Source: Sparassis latifolia
Taxonomy: Eukaryota > Basidiomycota > Agaricomycetes > Polyporales > Sparassidaceae
Assembly: GCA_018466975.1 (NCBI GenBank)
Contig: CM031556.1
Coordinates: 3,906,001 to 3,970,000 of the forward strand
DNA length: 64,000 nt
Direction: 5' to 3'
Below, one piece after another: positions 13,237 through 26,774 of the stretch. The notes beneath the pieces were generated by a model, which saw nothing but the letters and a program-made list of their open reading frames with translations, was not told the origin of the DNA and searched no databases. Every line of letters begins with the position of its first letter. The first letter of the stretch is position 1. Both the position numbers and the translations under genes were made by a program.

Positions 13237-13515
13237 AAGTACATGATCCCCGCATGATTCGCACACAACTACCCGCTCTCAACAGCATCATTCGCTCTCA
13301 ACAGCACGCATTTTAGCCGCCCTGGCAACCGCAACCGCATTACATGTAGAATACGAGTCAACCGTCGTTATTTTGTATCTATCGTAGCGTTAACATATCC
13401 GCCATCCGATAACATTAAGCATGAAGATTACAGTATAGTAACGACACAGCCAGCATAAGAACGAAGAAAGAGCAATTGTGGCTTAAAATAAAATACTAGG
13501 GATGTCCGAGAAGCA

Positions 13516-15372
13516 TTATGAAGGCGGCGGCGACGCTAGCGATTCCTGCGAGGAACGAGGATAAGTCAACTACCTTCAGACTGAGTGGATGATTACGGAC
13601 CTGCGTTAATAACTCGGCTTTGCAATCGCCAGATACACACTGTCAGTACACACCCTCAACGCAGCACGTCAACGCACAAACCTGGATTCAGCATCGGTTC
13701 GCCATCTTCCGTCAACATATGCTCCAGCTCCGCCCGCGAGGGTACCGACTGGGCTGCTGTGTTACCAGTCTTGGACTTAACGCCACCGGCAACGTTGTCA
13801 CCCTCGCTGTCTGCCTCGGCTTCCCCATCTGCGTCTGCATCGCCATCTGTAGATGTCTGGCGACTCCGACCCATTAGTGCAGGTGACATCCGCGGTGGGA
13901 CCGCCGCCGTTTTGGAAGGCTTAAGAGAACCAGACGGGTGACCCAAGGCTTCGTTGTCAGTATGGTCCTTAGGAGCTACCGAAGCTCTCCTGCTCCCTTC
14001 CGCGCGACTCTCCTCGTCCTTCTTATAGCTCAGCACCGCTTCCACAGCCGCCTGTGCGATTCGTAGCATGTTCTTCGTATCGTCTTCCGCGGCGCGCTGC
14101 GACTGCTCTTCGCCTTCATGCGTCGGTGCATATGACGACTCCTTGGGCCCATCGAGCGAGGGGTCGATAGCAGGAGTGGCCTCTGGAGCCTGAGATGTGC
14201 GGTCCTCCATCTCCACGTCACCCTCTCCTTCATGAGCACTTGCGGGACTCGAGTGTCCGTCCGAGGGTGATCGGCTGCCCGAATACTGGGGGGAGGTGCC
14301 ATTCTGTTGCATCGATGCGTCATTCCCTGAATTGATTTGAGGAGGTACGGGCTGAGAGGGGTGGGACATCGGAGCCATCATCGTCCCTGGGTGACGGTAG
14401 TACGGTGAGGGCTGATAGTATGGTGAGGGCACGAGGTAGGCGCTGCTCGGAGCGAGGGGCTGACCGTCAGGGCCCCATGGTGGGGAGACATGCCAGTTCG
14501 CTTGATGTAACCGTGTCGCAGACGTGGGCAGCCCGATAGGCTGGTAGTGCGGGTCGATGATCAAGGCAGGGTGTGGTCGAGGGGGATAACCAGCTAGTGA
14601 CAGTGAGACTTGGTGTCTATGATGAGGAGAGACGTCAACATACCAGCCAATGTATGCTGTCGGTAGTAACTCGAGCGTCCACCACTTGGTCCCGAACTAC
14701 CTGACCCAGCAGCGGCACTAGGAGGTGATCCCTTAGAACTGCCATCGCCTTGACTTCTTGCAGGGGTCCCGCTTCGGCTGGGGGACTTCGAGCCAGATGA
14801 GTCGTCACCGTCCGTCAACCTCCTGCCCTTGTCGTGGTCTGTTGGCTCGATGACCACGCCGTTGTGACTGAGATTACGTGAGGGAATAAGGGAAGAAATC
14901 ATTAGATTGCGAATTAAATAACGTACCGAGATTTCTGGTGCCGACGGAGAGCATCGGTCTGCAGAGAGTCGTCAGAACAGACACACATAGATCACCTTCA
15001 CACACGTACCCGGGTGAATGTAGCATCACACTGTGGGCAGGCACTAGGTGCGAGAGGGAATATCAATACGCTATATGCATAATCATCAACAAGACTGCAG
15101 CTTACAAGCCGGGCTGCGAGTGCAGCTTCGTCGTCCTCTGATGTCTCTTCAGATCGGCCTCGCGAGCAAATACCTTGTTGCACCCATTGATTTTGCATGG
15201 CCATGAACCAGTCTCCACTTTCTTCTTAGAGGGAGTTTTCTTCTTATGTGTCTCCTTCTTCTCCTCCGGCTGAATATGGCAGGATCATCAGCCACACGCA
15301 AAGTGGCAGAGGTGGCTGAAGGCCTGAAAGCATGATCATGCTCACCGTTTGCTTCACATGGGATCTCACCAT
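13516..15372 (-). CDS. C2H2 zinc-finger transcription factor (two fingers)
   Basis: Probable DNA-binding regulator; targets unknown. The start ATG at 15372 begins MVRSHVKQT, spliced (GTGAGC donor) to a basic exon starting at 15269. Finger 1 follows (C-x4-C, VFAREADLKRHQRTTKLH). Finger 2 is CPQCDATFTRTDALRRHQ, split by an intron, with its last His in the next exon. The rest is low-complexity Ser/Pro/Gly, with Tyr/Pro repeats near 14400-14440 and an acidic Asp/Ala stretch near 13830. The 3' end uses two tiny exons: 13617-13601 (AELLTQ) and 13545-13516 (ESLASPPPS, stop). I recall this tail as conserved in mushroom homologues. Its stop-proximal exons are easily missed; without them the frame runs on to a spurious stop near 13656. 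It lies downstream of Raptor on the same strand with a 374-bp gap. Confidence 0.87.
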
Positions 15373-15746
15373 ATTGAAGTGTGATGTTTCAGTAGACTGT
15401 CCCCCTATCACGATGTCTGTGCAAACGATTTTTTTCCCCGGGCGAATTGTCGGCGCGGTATGAGCGTTTGTTGTGGCAGTGAACCGGGTGGCGAGCGGAG
15501 AAAGTTGGGTGGGAATTTGCCGTGGCGGCGACAAGTGTGACCGTGACATCACAAATAATAATGTCACATTGCGACTGAGCTGGAATACAGGTTGTTCTGT
15601 AGCAACGGTCCATTCGAATATACAGGAGGATAGAATATGAATAGTAGAGGTACAACGTATGTGTAACCAATGCAGATGAGAGTCAGATGCGCAGAGCTGA
15701 GCAGCAAGCAGAGAGCAAATAATGAGACGACAGTGCACTGACAATT
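15373..15746. other. Intergenic between Raptor and the zinc-finger gene
   Basis: It holds the 3' flank of Raptor and the promoter of the zinc-finger gene, both on the minus strand. Short ORFs across it have no domain and are read through both flanking genes' introns or leaders. I see no repeat. Confidence 0.5.
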
Positions 15747-18700
15747 CTATGACGGTAACTTGCAACCCATGATGCGCACTGAATACAAGAACAGTTAATT
15801 CCACACATTAGATGATGAAAATAAGATCACGTACCAGCACCATCCCAGAAACCAGCGGCATAAACCATCTCCCGTGGATGGAAGACCAAGCTGCTTGAAC
15901 GCGTCACGAATGGCAGCGACGGCTCCCGTGGAGGCGGGAGCGTGAGTTGAGTAGCGAGCGCCGTAAGTGGTGTCGCTCGGGTGAACGAGTGAACCTCGGT
16001 ACGTTGCGCCCGCCAATTGGTGGTCGTCGGAGATGATGTCCTACTTCTTATTAGACGAAAGTCGGGAGCGATATGGTGTTTAACTTACGCAGCAAACACG
16101 TCCGTCTGTTCATGAACATCGAAGGCCGACAAGCCTTGCGGGAACATGTCCCACGTCTGCATGGAGCGCTCGCCTCCCCGCATATCCCAAAGTTTCACTT
16201 CACCGTCCATACTGTGTGACTCGATGTCAGTGTATACAAACTATGAAGTCATTAGAGATCTCACCTTCCAGATAGGAACTGCCCACTAAAGGACGGGTGC
16301 CACTTGATGTTCTGCACCCAAGAAGTATGCTCATTATATGATCGAACAACGGCATCCTCTTCTTCAAGACGGCGATCATAGACCTTCACCGTGCCATCGG
16401 CGAAGCTCGCCAGGAACGTATGTGATGAACCGACATCACATACCAGGGCGGTAACAGGACTGTCCGAATTGGTATCCAAATCCTACCATCTTGTTTAAGT
16501 TCGTCCATGCAAGATGAGAGGCAAAACGAACGTACCACTACTTGACTTTCTGTGTGCGCATCCCACACCCGGACGATACGGGAACTGCCGCTCACGAGTA
16601 GATTGCCACCATTTTGCTTCCACTCCGTGACAACCCCGCTACTCCGTGGCATCTGGATGACCTCGTTCAGACCACGAAACGAGCTGACCATCTGAACGTG
16701 GCCATTACAGACAGCTGGATCATAATTGCGGTACAGACGAATCACGCCATCCGCTATTGGAAAACAGTAAATCACTTCGCTGAGCTGTGCAACGGAGCTT
16801 TCACGCACCGGCACCAGTCAATATAATACCACCCACGTCTTGGTTGATGAGATGCAGCGATGTGATGCTCGTCCCCCGGGGATTGCCGTTGAAGAAATAA
16901 TTCAAACGCTTCCGTTGCAACCAATCCCAAACCCTACAGACCAAAATTGAGCGCGAAGGCATTCGATGAAAGGGTTTGAACATACGTAATAACATCTGTC
17001 TCGCTGGCGATAACGAGATGAGGATCAAACGCGTGGAATGCCATGGTCAGAGGCAGGCCAGCCACTTGGATAGTTGATACCGGTCTATCCCATTTACAAC
17101 TGCCTGGAACGTTTTGATGAGACATTGAACCCCTGACCGAAGGTCACCTTAGTATTCACCTGCTGTCTCAGCCTGTGTCCGGGTTTGTGCGATAACGTGC
17201 TCATTCCGTTGCTGTCGCCAAACCTGGTAATTATACTGCAAACTACCAGGTTCATCAACCTCCGGTTGCTGACTTAAAGTCAGCAGTCACTCAAAGCCAT
17301 CTGAAAGTGAAGACAACATACTCTCATCTGCGGCTCTTTGAAGTACTCACAGCACCAGTCATAGAACCTGCTCTTGAGCGGGAGCACATCCCTGATGCCA
17401 ACGCCTGTGCCAAGGCCCAAAATGATGTTCGAGTCCATTGAGAATGTGCTTCCCGAAGGGCTGCTCATGGCGCCCAAGGCGTAAGATCCCTGCTGGTGAT
17501 TACCGTGACCCTGGTGACCCTGCCGATGTCGCGTTTCTGTCCTTCGACGAGCCCTTAATCGCTCCCAATCCTCCTCCATCAAGGCCTCCATAACATCTGA
17601 GGGTAGGTAGTCGTTGTGCTGACTATCAAGCGACGAGCGTGGTGAGGGGTTCGGGGAAGATTTCTGCGGATAGTGCGTTTGCTGAGGAGTAGAAGGACGC
17701 GAGTACGGCGAAGTATACTGGGCGTAATTCAAGTTGGGCGAAGGCGGCCTTGAAACAGCATTCACATCGGAGATAGTTACGCCGGTAGATGTGAGCTTGG
17801 GCGATGAATGACCATCTTCCATCGTCGGGAATGCGATATTGCCTGCGAGACTCTTCAATGCGTTGGCGAATGATGAAGTTCGTCGCAGAGTGCTAGTGAC
17901 CCCGTTCGAGATGGTACTCGCCATCGTGTCACTGCGAGTCATGCCTGGTCGGCTAATGGTTGGAGAGGGTGGCCGGTGTAGCCCTTGTGATGACAGAGAA
18001 GGTGCTCGTGCTCGTGTTCTTGTACCAGAGAGATGTGACGAGGATGAAGGAGGACGGTTGAGTGTGGTGCTGTCGAGACGGGAGAAAGGTGATTCAAGGA
18101 GTAAAGCCAATATGTAATCTATCACCGTTTGTGCATTGGTTGCTACCTCTTGGTAAGAGTCTACCGAAAGCTCCAGCAGGATGCAGAAGATTGTCAGGAA
18201 GGATGAGAAGAATACGCGATTTTCCTCGCGGAATGCTTCATCGTCCCCGAAACCATCTAACCACTCCGCTACCGCCTGCGAGGCGACATCGTCGTGATGT
18301 GGATGTCCCTCTCTTTCCCTCCATCGTCGATCTTCTTCCCAATAGATCCACGCACACACAATGAAATACCCTCTCCACTCCTTCACCAGGCAACTGATGA
18401 GTACAAGCAGCTCCTTTCGGCACATTGGACTCGCATCATCCCTAATGGCGAGCGCTGCACCCGTGACAACTGCTACCTCCATCCGGAAGTGGATCCGTTC
18501 GTCAAACTGATACATCGTCCCGCTACCTCCTCCTCCAAGCTTCTGCATGTCTGCAGAGCCGGAAGCACCCAGGAAGGTTCCTAGAGCGTATAATGCCGCA
18601 CACCGGACTTCTGCCGAATCGTCTGACAGCATCGCGATCAACTTGTCCTGAGCTCCTCGGTCGACACCATAGACCTTGATGTCCGCATTCGCGTCCCATA

Positions 18701-20868
18701 TTTGCGCAATGCACAAAGCCGACCATTGCCGCAGTAAGAAATCATCGTCACTGAGCTTCTCGTAGCATGAGTCAAACACCTGCTCGCGCCAGCATGCATC
18801 CTGCCCTTGCGGGTAGTCACGCGAGATCGCAGACAGTATGAATGCGCACATAGCCTTGTGCTCCGACCGGTTAGGGAACGCCAGATGTCTCGGATCGTCC
18901 ATGGAGAGGACGTTCGCAAAATATTTGTATCCCTGGTTCGTGTACAAGTCAATCTGGCAGGTGGGGTCGACGGCGAATATGCGCGTCCAAATGAAGATAA
19001 GGACAGGGCGTAAATCGTGACTTGCGGCTTGCAAGAGACGCGCAATATATGGGAAAATTCCAATGGTGAGAGCAAGATAGACCGCCCAAGGGCCCAAATC
19101 AACGAATTGAGATAGAAGGATGAGTGCACGCAGACGGTGAGGCTGTGAGAGAAGGACCTGAAGAACGATGGGAAGTTGATCTGGAGGTCTGCGAGGGACC
19201 AGATGATGTTGTGCCAAATCCTGGGGCAGATTTGTAGAATCTGCGATGTCTGCCATTTCAAAACTCGCATCTCCATTCGTTTCCGGCAAGGACAATGGTC
19301 CACGTTTCGTCAGCGCAGACCCGCCGCGAGAAATCCACACCTCGAATGCTGTAAGCTGATCAGCAAAGAACCGACTGGGAGTGTACGTGTACGGCTGCTC
19401 GCCAACTGACGTCTTCTCGCCAGATTGAGTTGTTTGTCGTCGCGCATGGACTGTGAGCGAAGCGTCTGTGTCCGCCCTGGGCTTCGCATGCTTGAGCAAC
19501 TCGGGAAGCTGCCTAAGGCATGAATCTACAGCCAAATCCCACGAAGCCCACAACGGATGAGTATTCGTCGGCGGCAGCGGAGGATAAGTGTGTGGAGTGC
19601 AGTGATAATTCTTCATGATCCGTTCTGCCAGCAAGAAGTTGCGGAACAATGAAGCAACAAGTAGATCTGACCTGTACAATCGGGTAAAGATATCGCGCGA
19701 GAAAGTTGTCCATGCAATGGTGTCCGTGATGGCAGTGAAGATCCAGTTAAGTTCACCCAGAGGCGTCCGACGATCTTTAAGGTCACCAGGAAGCTGCATC
19801 ACCATGTCGGCCGTAATATCGTTGGGCAGCTGGTGGGTCATGATGAAGTAACGCAAGGCGATGTCAATTGGCGAAGTCAGACATGATGTGAAAAGATCGG
19901 CCGGTAGTTCAGGACAAGAGGGCAATTGCTCATCAGCAGTACAAGCAGCCAGCTGTATACTTTCCGAGAATGGAGGTGTACCCTCCGGGTACCCACCACG
20001 GTTCATAGCGACATCGGTGTCACGTTTCCGTGCGAAGTTTATGAAGTTCTGCAACAAGTGGCCCGCTGCTGAACAATCCCAGATGTAAACACATGGTGAG
20101 AGGAGCCAGCCTTGTAGCTCCTGAAGCGACACAGGAATGTACTGCGTGTAGTTCTTGTTAAAGCACCACATTTCGCCACTGGGGGTAGGCTTGGGCACAC
20201 CGTGGCCATTGTAGTAAAACAAGATCGCATCGTCCTTAGCCTGCTTGCGCATCGCTTGGCACAACTTGCGCAGGTCATCGAATGCGGGATCCAGTAGGGG
20301 TTTATAATACATCTTCTGGCTTAGTCCTTCGAACTGGTGGTGCAAGTTGGCCCCAATTATCTGCAGTGCCTTCTGCGAGGGCATCGTGTGTGGGTCCACC
20401 CAACATTCCAATACCGCACATGGCGACGTCTTGACAACATCCGGTGGATCGACATCGATATTCAGACACAAGACAAGGATAGCGTTGGTCGTCTTGAGCT
20501 TGCCAGGAGTTGGACGCCAAGGGGTCATTTTTGGTGCCCAGGACGGAGGAGGTGTCGGATTTCCGCATGTTAGATGGCGTTTCGCGGACCAGTGTGGAAG
20601 AATGGGAGTATTGTCAGGGAGGGTAGCAACAGATCCTGCGAGTCGCGCGTCCTGATCGTACGCGCCGTTCACTGCCCTCGTCTGAGCGGATGAAGGGTCA
20701 GAACGAGATGTAGAGCGAAAATCGCGTTCAGTAGAGGAATCCATGTCCGAACCATGTCGTGCAGCACCGTCAGATCGCCGCCCATTGGCACCTGAAAGCA
20801 GAACGTAAAAATAAGTACGAACTGAAGAGCAGGAGCTTATTACCTTCGGTACCGTGGATCCCAAACAT
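15747..20868 (-). CDS. Raptor, TORC1 scaffold subunit
   Basis: Substrate-recruiting subunit of the TOR complex 1 (Kog1 in budding yeast, Mip1 in fission yeast), acting at the vacuole in nutrient signalling. The first exon (ATG at 20868) gives MFGIHGTEG and splices to a single exon of about 3.5 kb without introns. That exon carries the Raptor N-terminal caspase-like domain (FYYNGHGVPKPT and YIWDCSAAG), then HEAT repeats (EVRCAALYALGTFLGAS) and a Ser-rich linker with a 'HP' tail. Short exons encode the C-terminal WD40 repeats: VTEWKQNGGNLLVSG, SADGTVKVYDRRL-like and WVQNIKWHPSFSGQFLSGS. The last two exons, 16040-15835 and 15778-15747, give SSSLVFHPREMVYAAGF and then VRIMGCKLPS with stop at 15747. 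An apparent 21-bp intron near 17300 is better read as a ~50-bp one ending AAGTCAG. Gene start lies 462 bp from the divergent dynactin gene. Confidence 0.94.
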
Positions 20869-21330
20869 CTCGCGAAGACTGTTGGCTTCCCCTACCACTC
20901 AATACTATGATTCCACCGCACTCCCCGTATAGTTCGTAGCCTTCAACTCGTTAGACGCTTGGACTGCGTGGATGCAGAATAGCGGACTCGGAACGAGGTC
21001 TCATTTGGTCACCTTGGCGCATTGTTTGGACTTACAAATAGTAATCAAGTGACTGTTACTGTGAGAACAGGCTTGCAAATGTTGTCAACAACCCTTGTAA
21101 CCAACCCTGCTAGTAAGCAGTAACGACGGCCACGCGTCGTGAACTTCCGTGCGCGGCAGCTGCGATTCTATGGCCTTCAACGCGTTTGAAGTCATGAAGC
21201 GCGACTTGCTGTGATAATTTGTGTCCTCGGTTATTTCGCGTCAGGAAAGGTCTCCTTTTGTTTGAGGTGCTGTTGGTTACTGTTGGCTACTGCACAATCG
21301 CGTACGGAGTGTCTATCCAGCGTAGAAGCC
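20869..21330. promoter_or_regulatory. Shared divergent promoter region, Raptor / p150Glued
   Basis: The only DNA between the Raptor ATG (minus strand) and the dynactin ATG (plus strand), so both 5' leaders and core promoters must fit in 462 bp. I could not identify specific factor sites. The region is not low-complexity and has no long open frame. Confidence 0.6.
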
Positions 21331-24300
21331 ATGCCACCGACGGAGCCTCCAGTTGGTGCCCTCGTCGAGGTCCCTGCTGGTCGCGGCTACGTCAAGTTTT
21401 CTGGGACAACCTCGTTCTCTCCTGGAAAGTGGGTTGGCATCGAATTGGCTGAACCGAATGGTAAAAACGATGGCACCGTTCAGGGTATCAGGTACTTTGC
21501 TTGCAAACCGAATTACGGTGTTTTCGTTAGACCCAGTCAAGTAAAGACGCTCGCTCTTGAACCAGAGCCCGCACCACCACTACCAGCACCCGTCGTGAGT
21601 ACCCTCTGATTTTCTTCCACACATCGTCTTACCCCGGCTTGTCTCAGGCCTCCGTAGCTCGTACCGTCCTCAGTCATCAAAGATCGGGGAGCATTGGCGC
21701 AGCTCGCGTCCCATCTGTGCGTGTTCCGCCCTCTCCCCGTGCTGGCAGTCCAGCGAGGGCTTCCAATAGTATCGTCACGTCTCCCACTGCTTCCCGCTCA
21801 TCGCGACTTGGCTCTCCTACTAAGCGCACGCCACTGCAATCTCGAACTCCACTTCCCCGCAAGTCTTCTTTTGGCTCTGATATCGCTCCGAGTCCGACTG
21901 TTTCGCGCCAACGCAGTTTTGACACAGGACCCCACGATGCTCCTCCCAAATCGCTGGCCAAGCCGTACTCCATGACGCCCGCGTCGACTGCAGGTTCTCC
22001 TCACGTGTCGCCTCAACCATCGGGTCTTCGACAGGTGACCTCCCCAGAGCCAGAGCCCTCTCGGTCTCCAATAGTATCCAAGGAACCACCGCGACTTGCT
22101 GCCCCGGTTGTAAGTATCGATGAGCAATTCTGTTCTAACCCTCCATAACTTCACTACGTTAGGTACCCCCGGTTGTCCAGGATGACCAAGAGCTTCAAGA
22201 GTTGCGCGCAAAGATCCGTGTACTGGAAGCCAAGCGCGCAGATGACGCGCGACACGTCCGTGAGCTCGAGACGCGGCTGTCGGAAGCGGAGTCGTTCGTC
22301 GCCCTCCGTCCGAAGCTGCAAGCGAAGCTGAGCTCGCAGCAGACGGAGCTGATCGCGACGCGTCGCGAGCTCGCAGACGCCCAGCAACTAGCCCAGCTCT
22401 CTGAGGGCCGCATCGTCGACGCGCAGGAGCAATTAGAGATGGCCATGTTGGACAAGGAAATGGCAGAAGAGCGCGCAGAGGTCGCGGAGGCAGACCTGGA
22501 AGAACTTCGCGAGAAACTTGCAACAGTAGAAGTGGAGTTACAGGTGCTGAAGGAGGGCGGTGGTGTGTATCTTACATTTCGTTCCCAACATGAATGCATC
22601 ACTGATGCGAGTACCTCCGAAGGAGGCGAGGACGATGGTGAGAACATGGTGAAGCAGTCGTTGGCGTATGTCCAACTGGAGAAACAGAACGAACGGCTCA
22701 AGGAGGCTCTTATCCGGTTAGTTGGCATTCTCTTAGTTTTACACGTAACCTCATCGAGTCTGTACAGGCTTCGTGACATTTCCCAAGAGACCGACCACGA
22801 ACAGCGCAGACGCATCGCCGAGATGGAGAAAGACGTGACCAGTCTCGACGACATCCAGAGTATGTGCAATACGACGGTGTTTTCGTTTTCACGAAGCTGA
22901 GAGGTACCTTCATTAGCTCAGTACGAGTCAACCTTGATCAAGCTTGCAAACGCGGAAGTACAGATCGAAGACCTCAAAGTGCAGCTCGACGACGCCTTGG
23001 GAGCGGAAGATTTGCTCGTCCAGCTGACCGAACGCAATCTCATGCTTGGCGAGGTAAGCAAATCGCTTCCGGATTCGGTGACACTCATAGGTCTGATGCA
23101 TCCCGCCGTTTGTAGAAAATCGAGGAAATGCGCATCACTATTGAAGATCTGGAAGCTCTCAAGGAACTCAACGATGAACTTGAAGAGAACCATGTTGAGA
23201 CTGAGAAAGCAATGCAAGAGGACCTTGGTATTTCTGAGCCCTTTCTTTGTCGAGACGAAGCGCTTAGTTGTGTGCTCAACCGCCAGATGCCAGGGACATC
23301 CAGATCCGCGAGCGAACGCGCAAGATAGAGTCTCTGGAAGAGTCGTGCCAGGACCTAGAAGGCACAATCGTCCAGTTCCGAGACCTCGTCATGCAATTAC
23401 AGAGGTGAGTTTTGCCCGGAATATGCTACACTCGTAGTGTTAACATCCCCCTCAGTGAACTCGACGCGCTGCGCACAGAGACCCAAACTGCGCAACACGA
23501 ATCAGCCACTGCTGCTTCCCAAACTGCTGCCATGATGTCGTTGAACCTCAAGCTGCAATCTTCGGCGTCCAAGAACCAAGCGCGCAACATCGATCTAGAG
23601 GTCAAACGGATTGAAGCACGGGAGGCCAAGGAGCTCCTGAACATTGTCCAGGTGTGTCCGTTCTGATGCCTCCCATAGTGCTGCAATGCTATGAACACGT
23701 TCTTGAATAGCCTTATCTGCCTCAACTCTACGTGGAGTCTGACATGGATCCTACGAACTGCTACATGTTCTTCCAGCGGCTGGCGCTGAAAGTTGAGTTG
23801 ATTAATAACGTCGTTGCTCAGACGCACAACTTGCCAGAATCTCTGAACGGTCCGGTATCCGATCTGTTGGTTGGGGTGTGCGAGGTCGGTTGTCCATTCT
23901 GAAGGTATTGCCCTCAAACCCTCACAAATTATTTCCCAACGTAGATGAGGGGTCGCCTGGCCCACCTATCCACAACATGCAAACGCTTTGCTGCGATCCT
24001 GCGCAAGTGCGATGCTGAGTCGTTCCTCAACATTGGCCGCATCTATCCAGAGATTGCACCCATGGAGAAGCGTATTGACATGCACGTTGATTTGCTCCGC
24101 AGGGATGAGTTCCGTGAAGTCGAATGTGTCAGCGATGCTGCGAAGTGAGTCATGACTTTCTCGGGGATGGATCTGGTGAGCTTACGCGATATGCGTGCAG
24201 GATGCAGTCGCAGTTCGATCATCTGGCAGAAACGTACTTCAAAGGGTTCGACTTTGATCTGGGCGAACGCGAGCTGGGACACGTGCTCTCGTTTGACAAC

Positions 24301-26031
24301 GACCTGGATATGTTCGCCGCGTCCATTGGGCTCATCAAGACTTCCGTTGCTGCTCTTATGAAGGACGAAGGTTAGCTTGTGATGTCGCGCGGTTGACGTG
24401 GTGTCATGCTCATACCCGCACAGATGCCCAATTGGATATGGGAGGGCTCAATTCCGATTCTGATTTCTTTGAACCGTTGCAGCGGCTATTGGATCAATGT
24501 CGAAGCGCGAAATTGCTGTCCAGGTACGCGTTTCGCTTTCTTGCAACTCGTAACTGCTGACGAGGAGTCGTGTCACCAGGAAGCTCACGAAGCGGCTGGA
24601 GGATCTGACGCAAGACTCTTCAGCCCTGAAGTCTCAACTTGTCCCCCAACTCCAAGCCTTCGGCAACACAGTTCCCGAGCTCGTCAACTTCGGTATCTCG
24701 GTGAGAAACTTAGTTGTAGCTGGTGCAGACCGTGAAGTCTGACTGATGGTCGGTACGCAGCTGGCCCAACAAGTCATGCCCCATCTCACCGATGTGCGCG
24801 GTGCCAAGGCAGCGTTCCAGCTTCCTACTGTTCTCTCGTTCGTTAAGCAGACGGCTGCGTCAACTGTTGGAAAGCAGAGGCAGGACGAAGTGACGTCATG
24901 GGAGTCTGTCGGCGACTTCTTGTCTCAGGTTATTCAAGAGGCGAGCCGACTACTGCCACTAACCATGGAGGCCGAGAATACCGTAAAGAGTAAACACCAA
25001 GCCATATATTGTGTACATGTTCTGACATATTCCGTATGGTAGTTTCCGGCACGGCACCTTGGATCGTCCGCATTGACGAGGTCAAAGCCGCAACTGCTAT
25101 CAACCTCGAAGCCGAGCGTAAGGTCGCGCAGCTCAACGACGAGATGCAGGCGCTCGTGCGGACCCTGAAAACCAAAGATCAGAGCATTCAGGAGTCGACA
25201 GTAAAGATCGAGCTGATGGAGCGCCGCATGGAGACAGTCAAGAAGCAGGCGGATGCCATCACCGACCTGGAGGTCGAGCTGGCGAAGGCGCGCAAACAGG
25301 AGCATGCATACGAGGAGGCGATGGAACAGCTGCAAGCCGATCTAGATTCTCTCGAGCAGGATAATGCCAAGCTCAAGACCGTGGCTAACAACCCTGAGCG
25401 GCAACGTAGGTGTCACATATCTTCTGCAGTGAAAGTCACTAACCCCTCGTAGCTTCAGGAGCACAAGTTCCCGAACCTGAAAGTGTTCCTGTTGAGGGTA
25501 GTCTTGAGACGTCGTACCTCTTGGAACAGGTGTGTCATGCCCTGCTCCGTGATTGGGTTGTTTTCTAACTCTGAGTAGATTGATGCTCTCCGGGGCACTG
25601 TCCGCTTCCTGCACACCGAGAACTCGTATCTCAAAGGCCAGGATCTGCTCAACGAAATCGAATCATTGCCACCTCTGCACGTGTCAACCAGCCGAGAACC
25701 TACACCTCCTCTTGTTCCCTCAGGTCCATCCGACTCAGAAGACTCAGACTCAGACGAGCCACCCTCGCCACCTACGTTGCGCACGCTCGCCGTGGAGTCG
25801 AAGCTTCTTTACCGCGACGTCATTAAGTACGCGTCCTCTCCCCGGATTGTGGACCTCTCAGTGTTGAGGGCGAAGCGAGCAGAGGGTGGTGACAAGGGTG
25901 TGAAGCCCTGGATGCCAAAAAAGAAGACACCCGCATTTCAGGTATGGGAACGCAAGATGGAGGGAGAGCGTCTTGGAAGAAGGGTGCAAGGTCTGATGGA
26001 GCGGACGAATGCTTTCGCTGGTTCGAGATAA
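21331..26031 (+). CDS. Dynactin large subunit p150Glued
   Basis: Links cytoplasmic dynein to microtubules and cargo (fungal orthologues Nip100, ro-3). The ATG at 21331 starts directly before a CAP-Gly domain (residues ~8-75: GYVKFSGTTSFSPGKWVGIEL, then GTVQGIRYFACKPNYGVFV), which binds microtubule ends. A basic Ser/Pro/Arg linker (exon 21648-22109) follows. Long coiled coil starts with the exon at 22163 (ELQELRAKIRVLEAKRADD) and continues through many short exons. A dynactin-family central domain is seen around 23.7-25.0 kb (YMFFQRLALKVELINNVVAQ). A second coiled coil (25.08-25.4 kb) and a C-terminal basic segment end at the TAA at 26029. Exon 1 ends at 21594 (GTGAGT). About 20 introns, mostly ~50-60 bp, are needed; I did not check every one for phase. 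Confidence 0.93.
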
Positions 26032-26774
26032 CGGATGGTCACTAGAGTTTTACTGCATTACAGATACCCTAGATAATTCATTATTGCTATGTCCTGATGT
26101 CACTTACATGTATATGTTCCTATTGTATGTCATCACACCGTTTTGTTTTCCGCGTCTCCTTCATTACAACGGTTTCCATATTGGGTGCCAAGTGAAAATA
26201 TAGACGCCCATAACGCCACTGTGGCGGCTCATCATGATCCTGCGCGCAGCCGCCCATCACTGAATCCGGGAAGATTCCATAACGCAGTTATAACGAGTGT
26301 ATTCTACATAACGCCTGTAACTGTTACAGCCAGCGCTACGATGGGTTATATGGCTGAGCAATTGCCCAACGACATAATCCAATATAACAACAGCATTAGT
26401 CACAGGGCATTATAAACACAGTCAGATCTAGATGCAGAAAAATATATGTCACGGTTTCGACTGACATATACATGATAATGGGATTCCTCATGTTCCGGGA
26501 AGATGCATACATCTTGCGCAGAGATCTTTCCAACATATGCATTCAAACCATTTACGTAGTAAAACTAGACTAAGCAGTGCTAGAACATTTCACAACACTA
26601 CCGACAATTCTCGATGCATCCAGAATTCTCTGCAGCCCCACATGCACCGCATGCCCTGTCATTGCTCACCTGAGCGCCGCCCGTTGCAGGCAAGCCTTCA
26701 AATGGCTGCAGCAGGAACTTGAGGAATTAAGCTGAACAGCAGGTTAATTAATGACGCACCCAAATTTGAATCAA
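26032..26774. other. Intergenic, AT-rich, no gene seen
   Basis: Downstream of the dynactin gene. Its base composition is clearly more AT-rich than the flanking exons. No ORF shows a domain or splice-consistent continuation. Confidence 0.5.
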
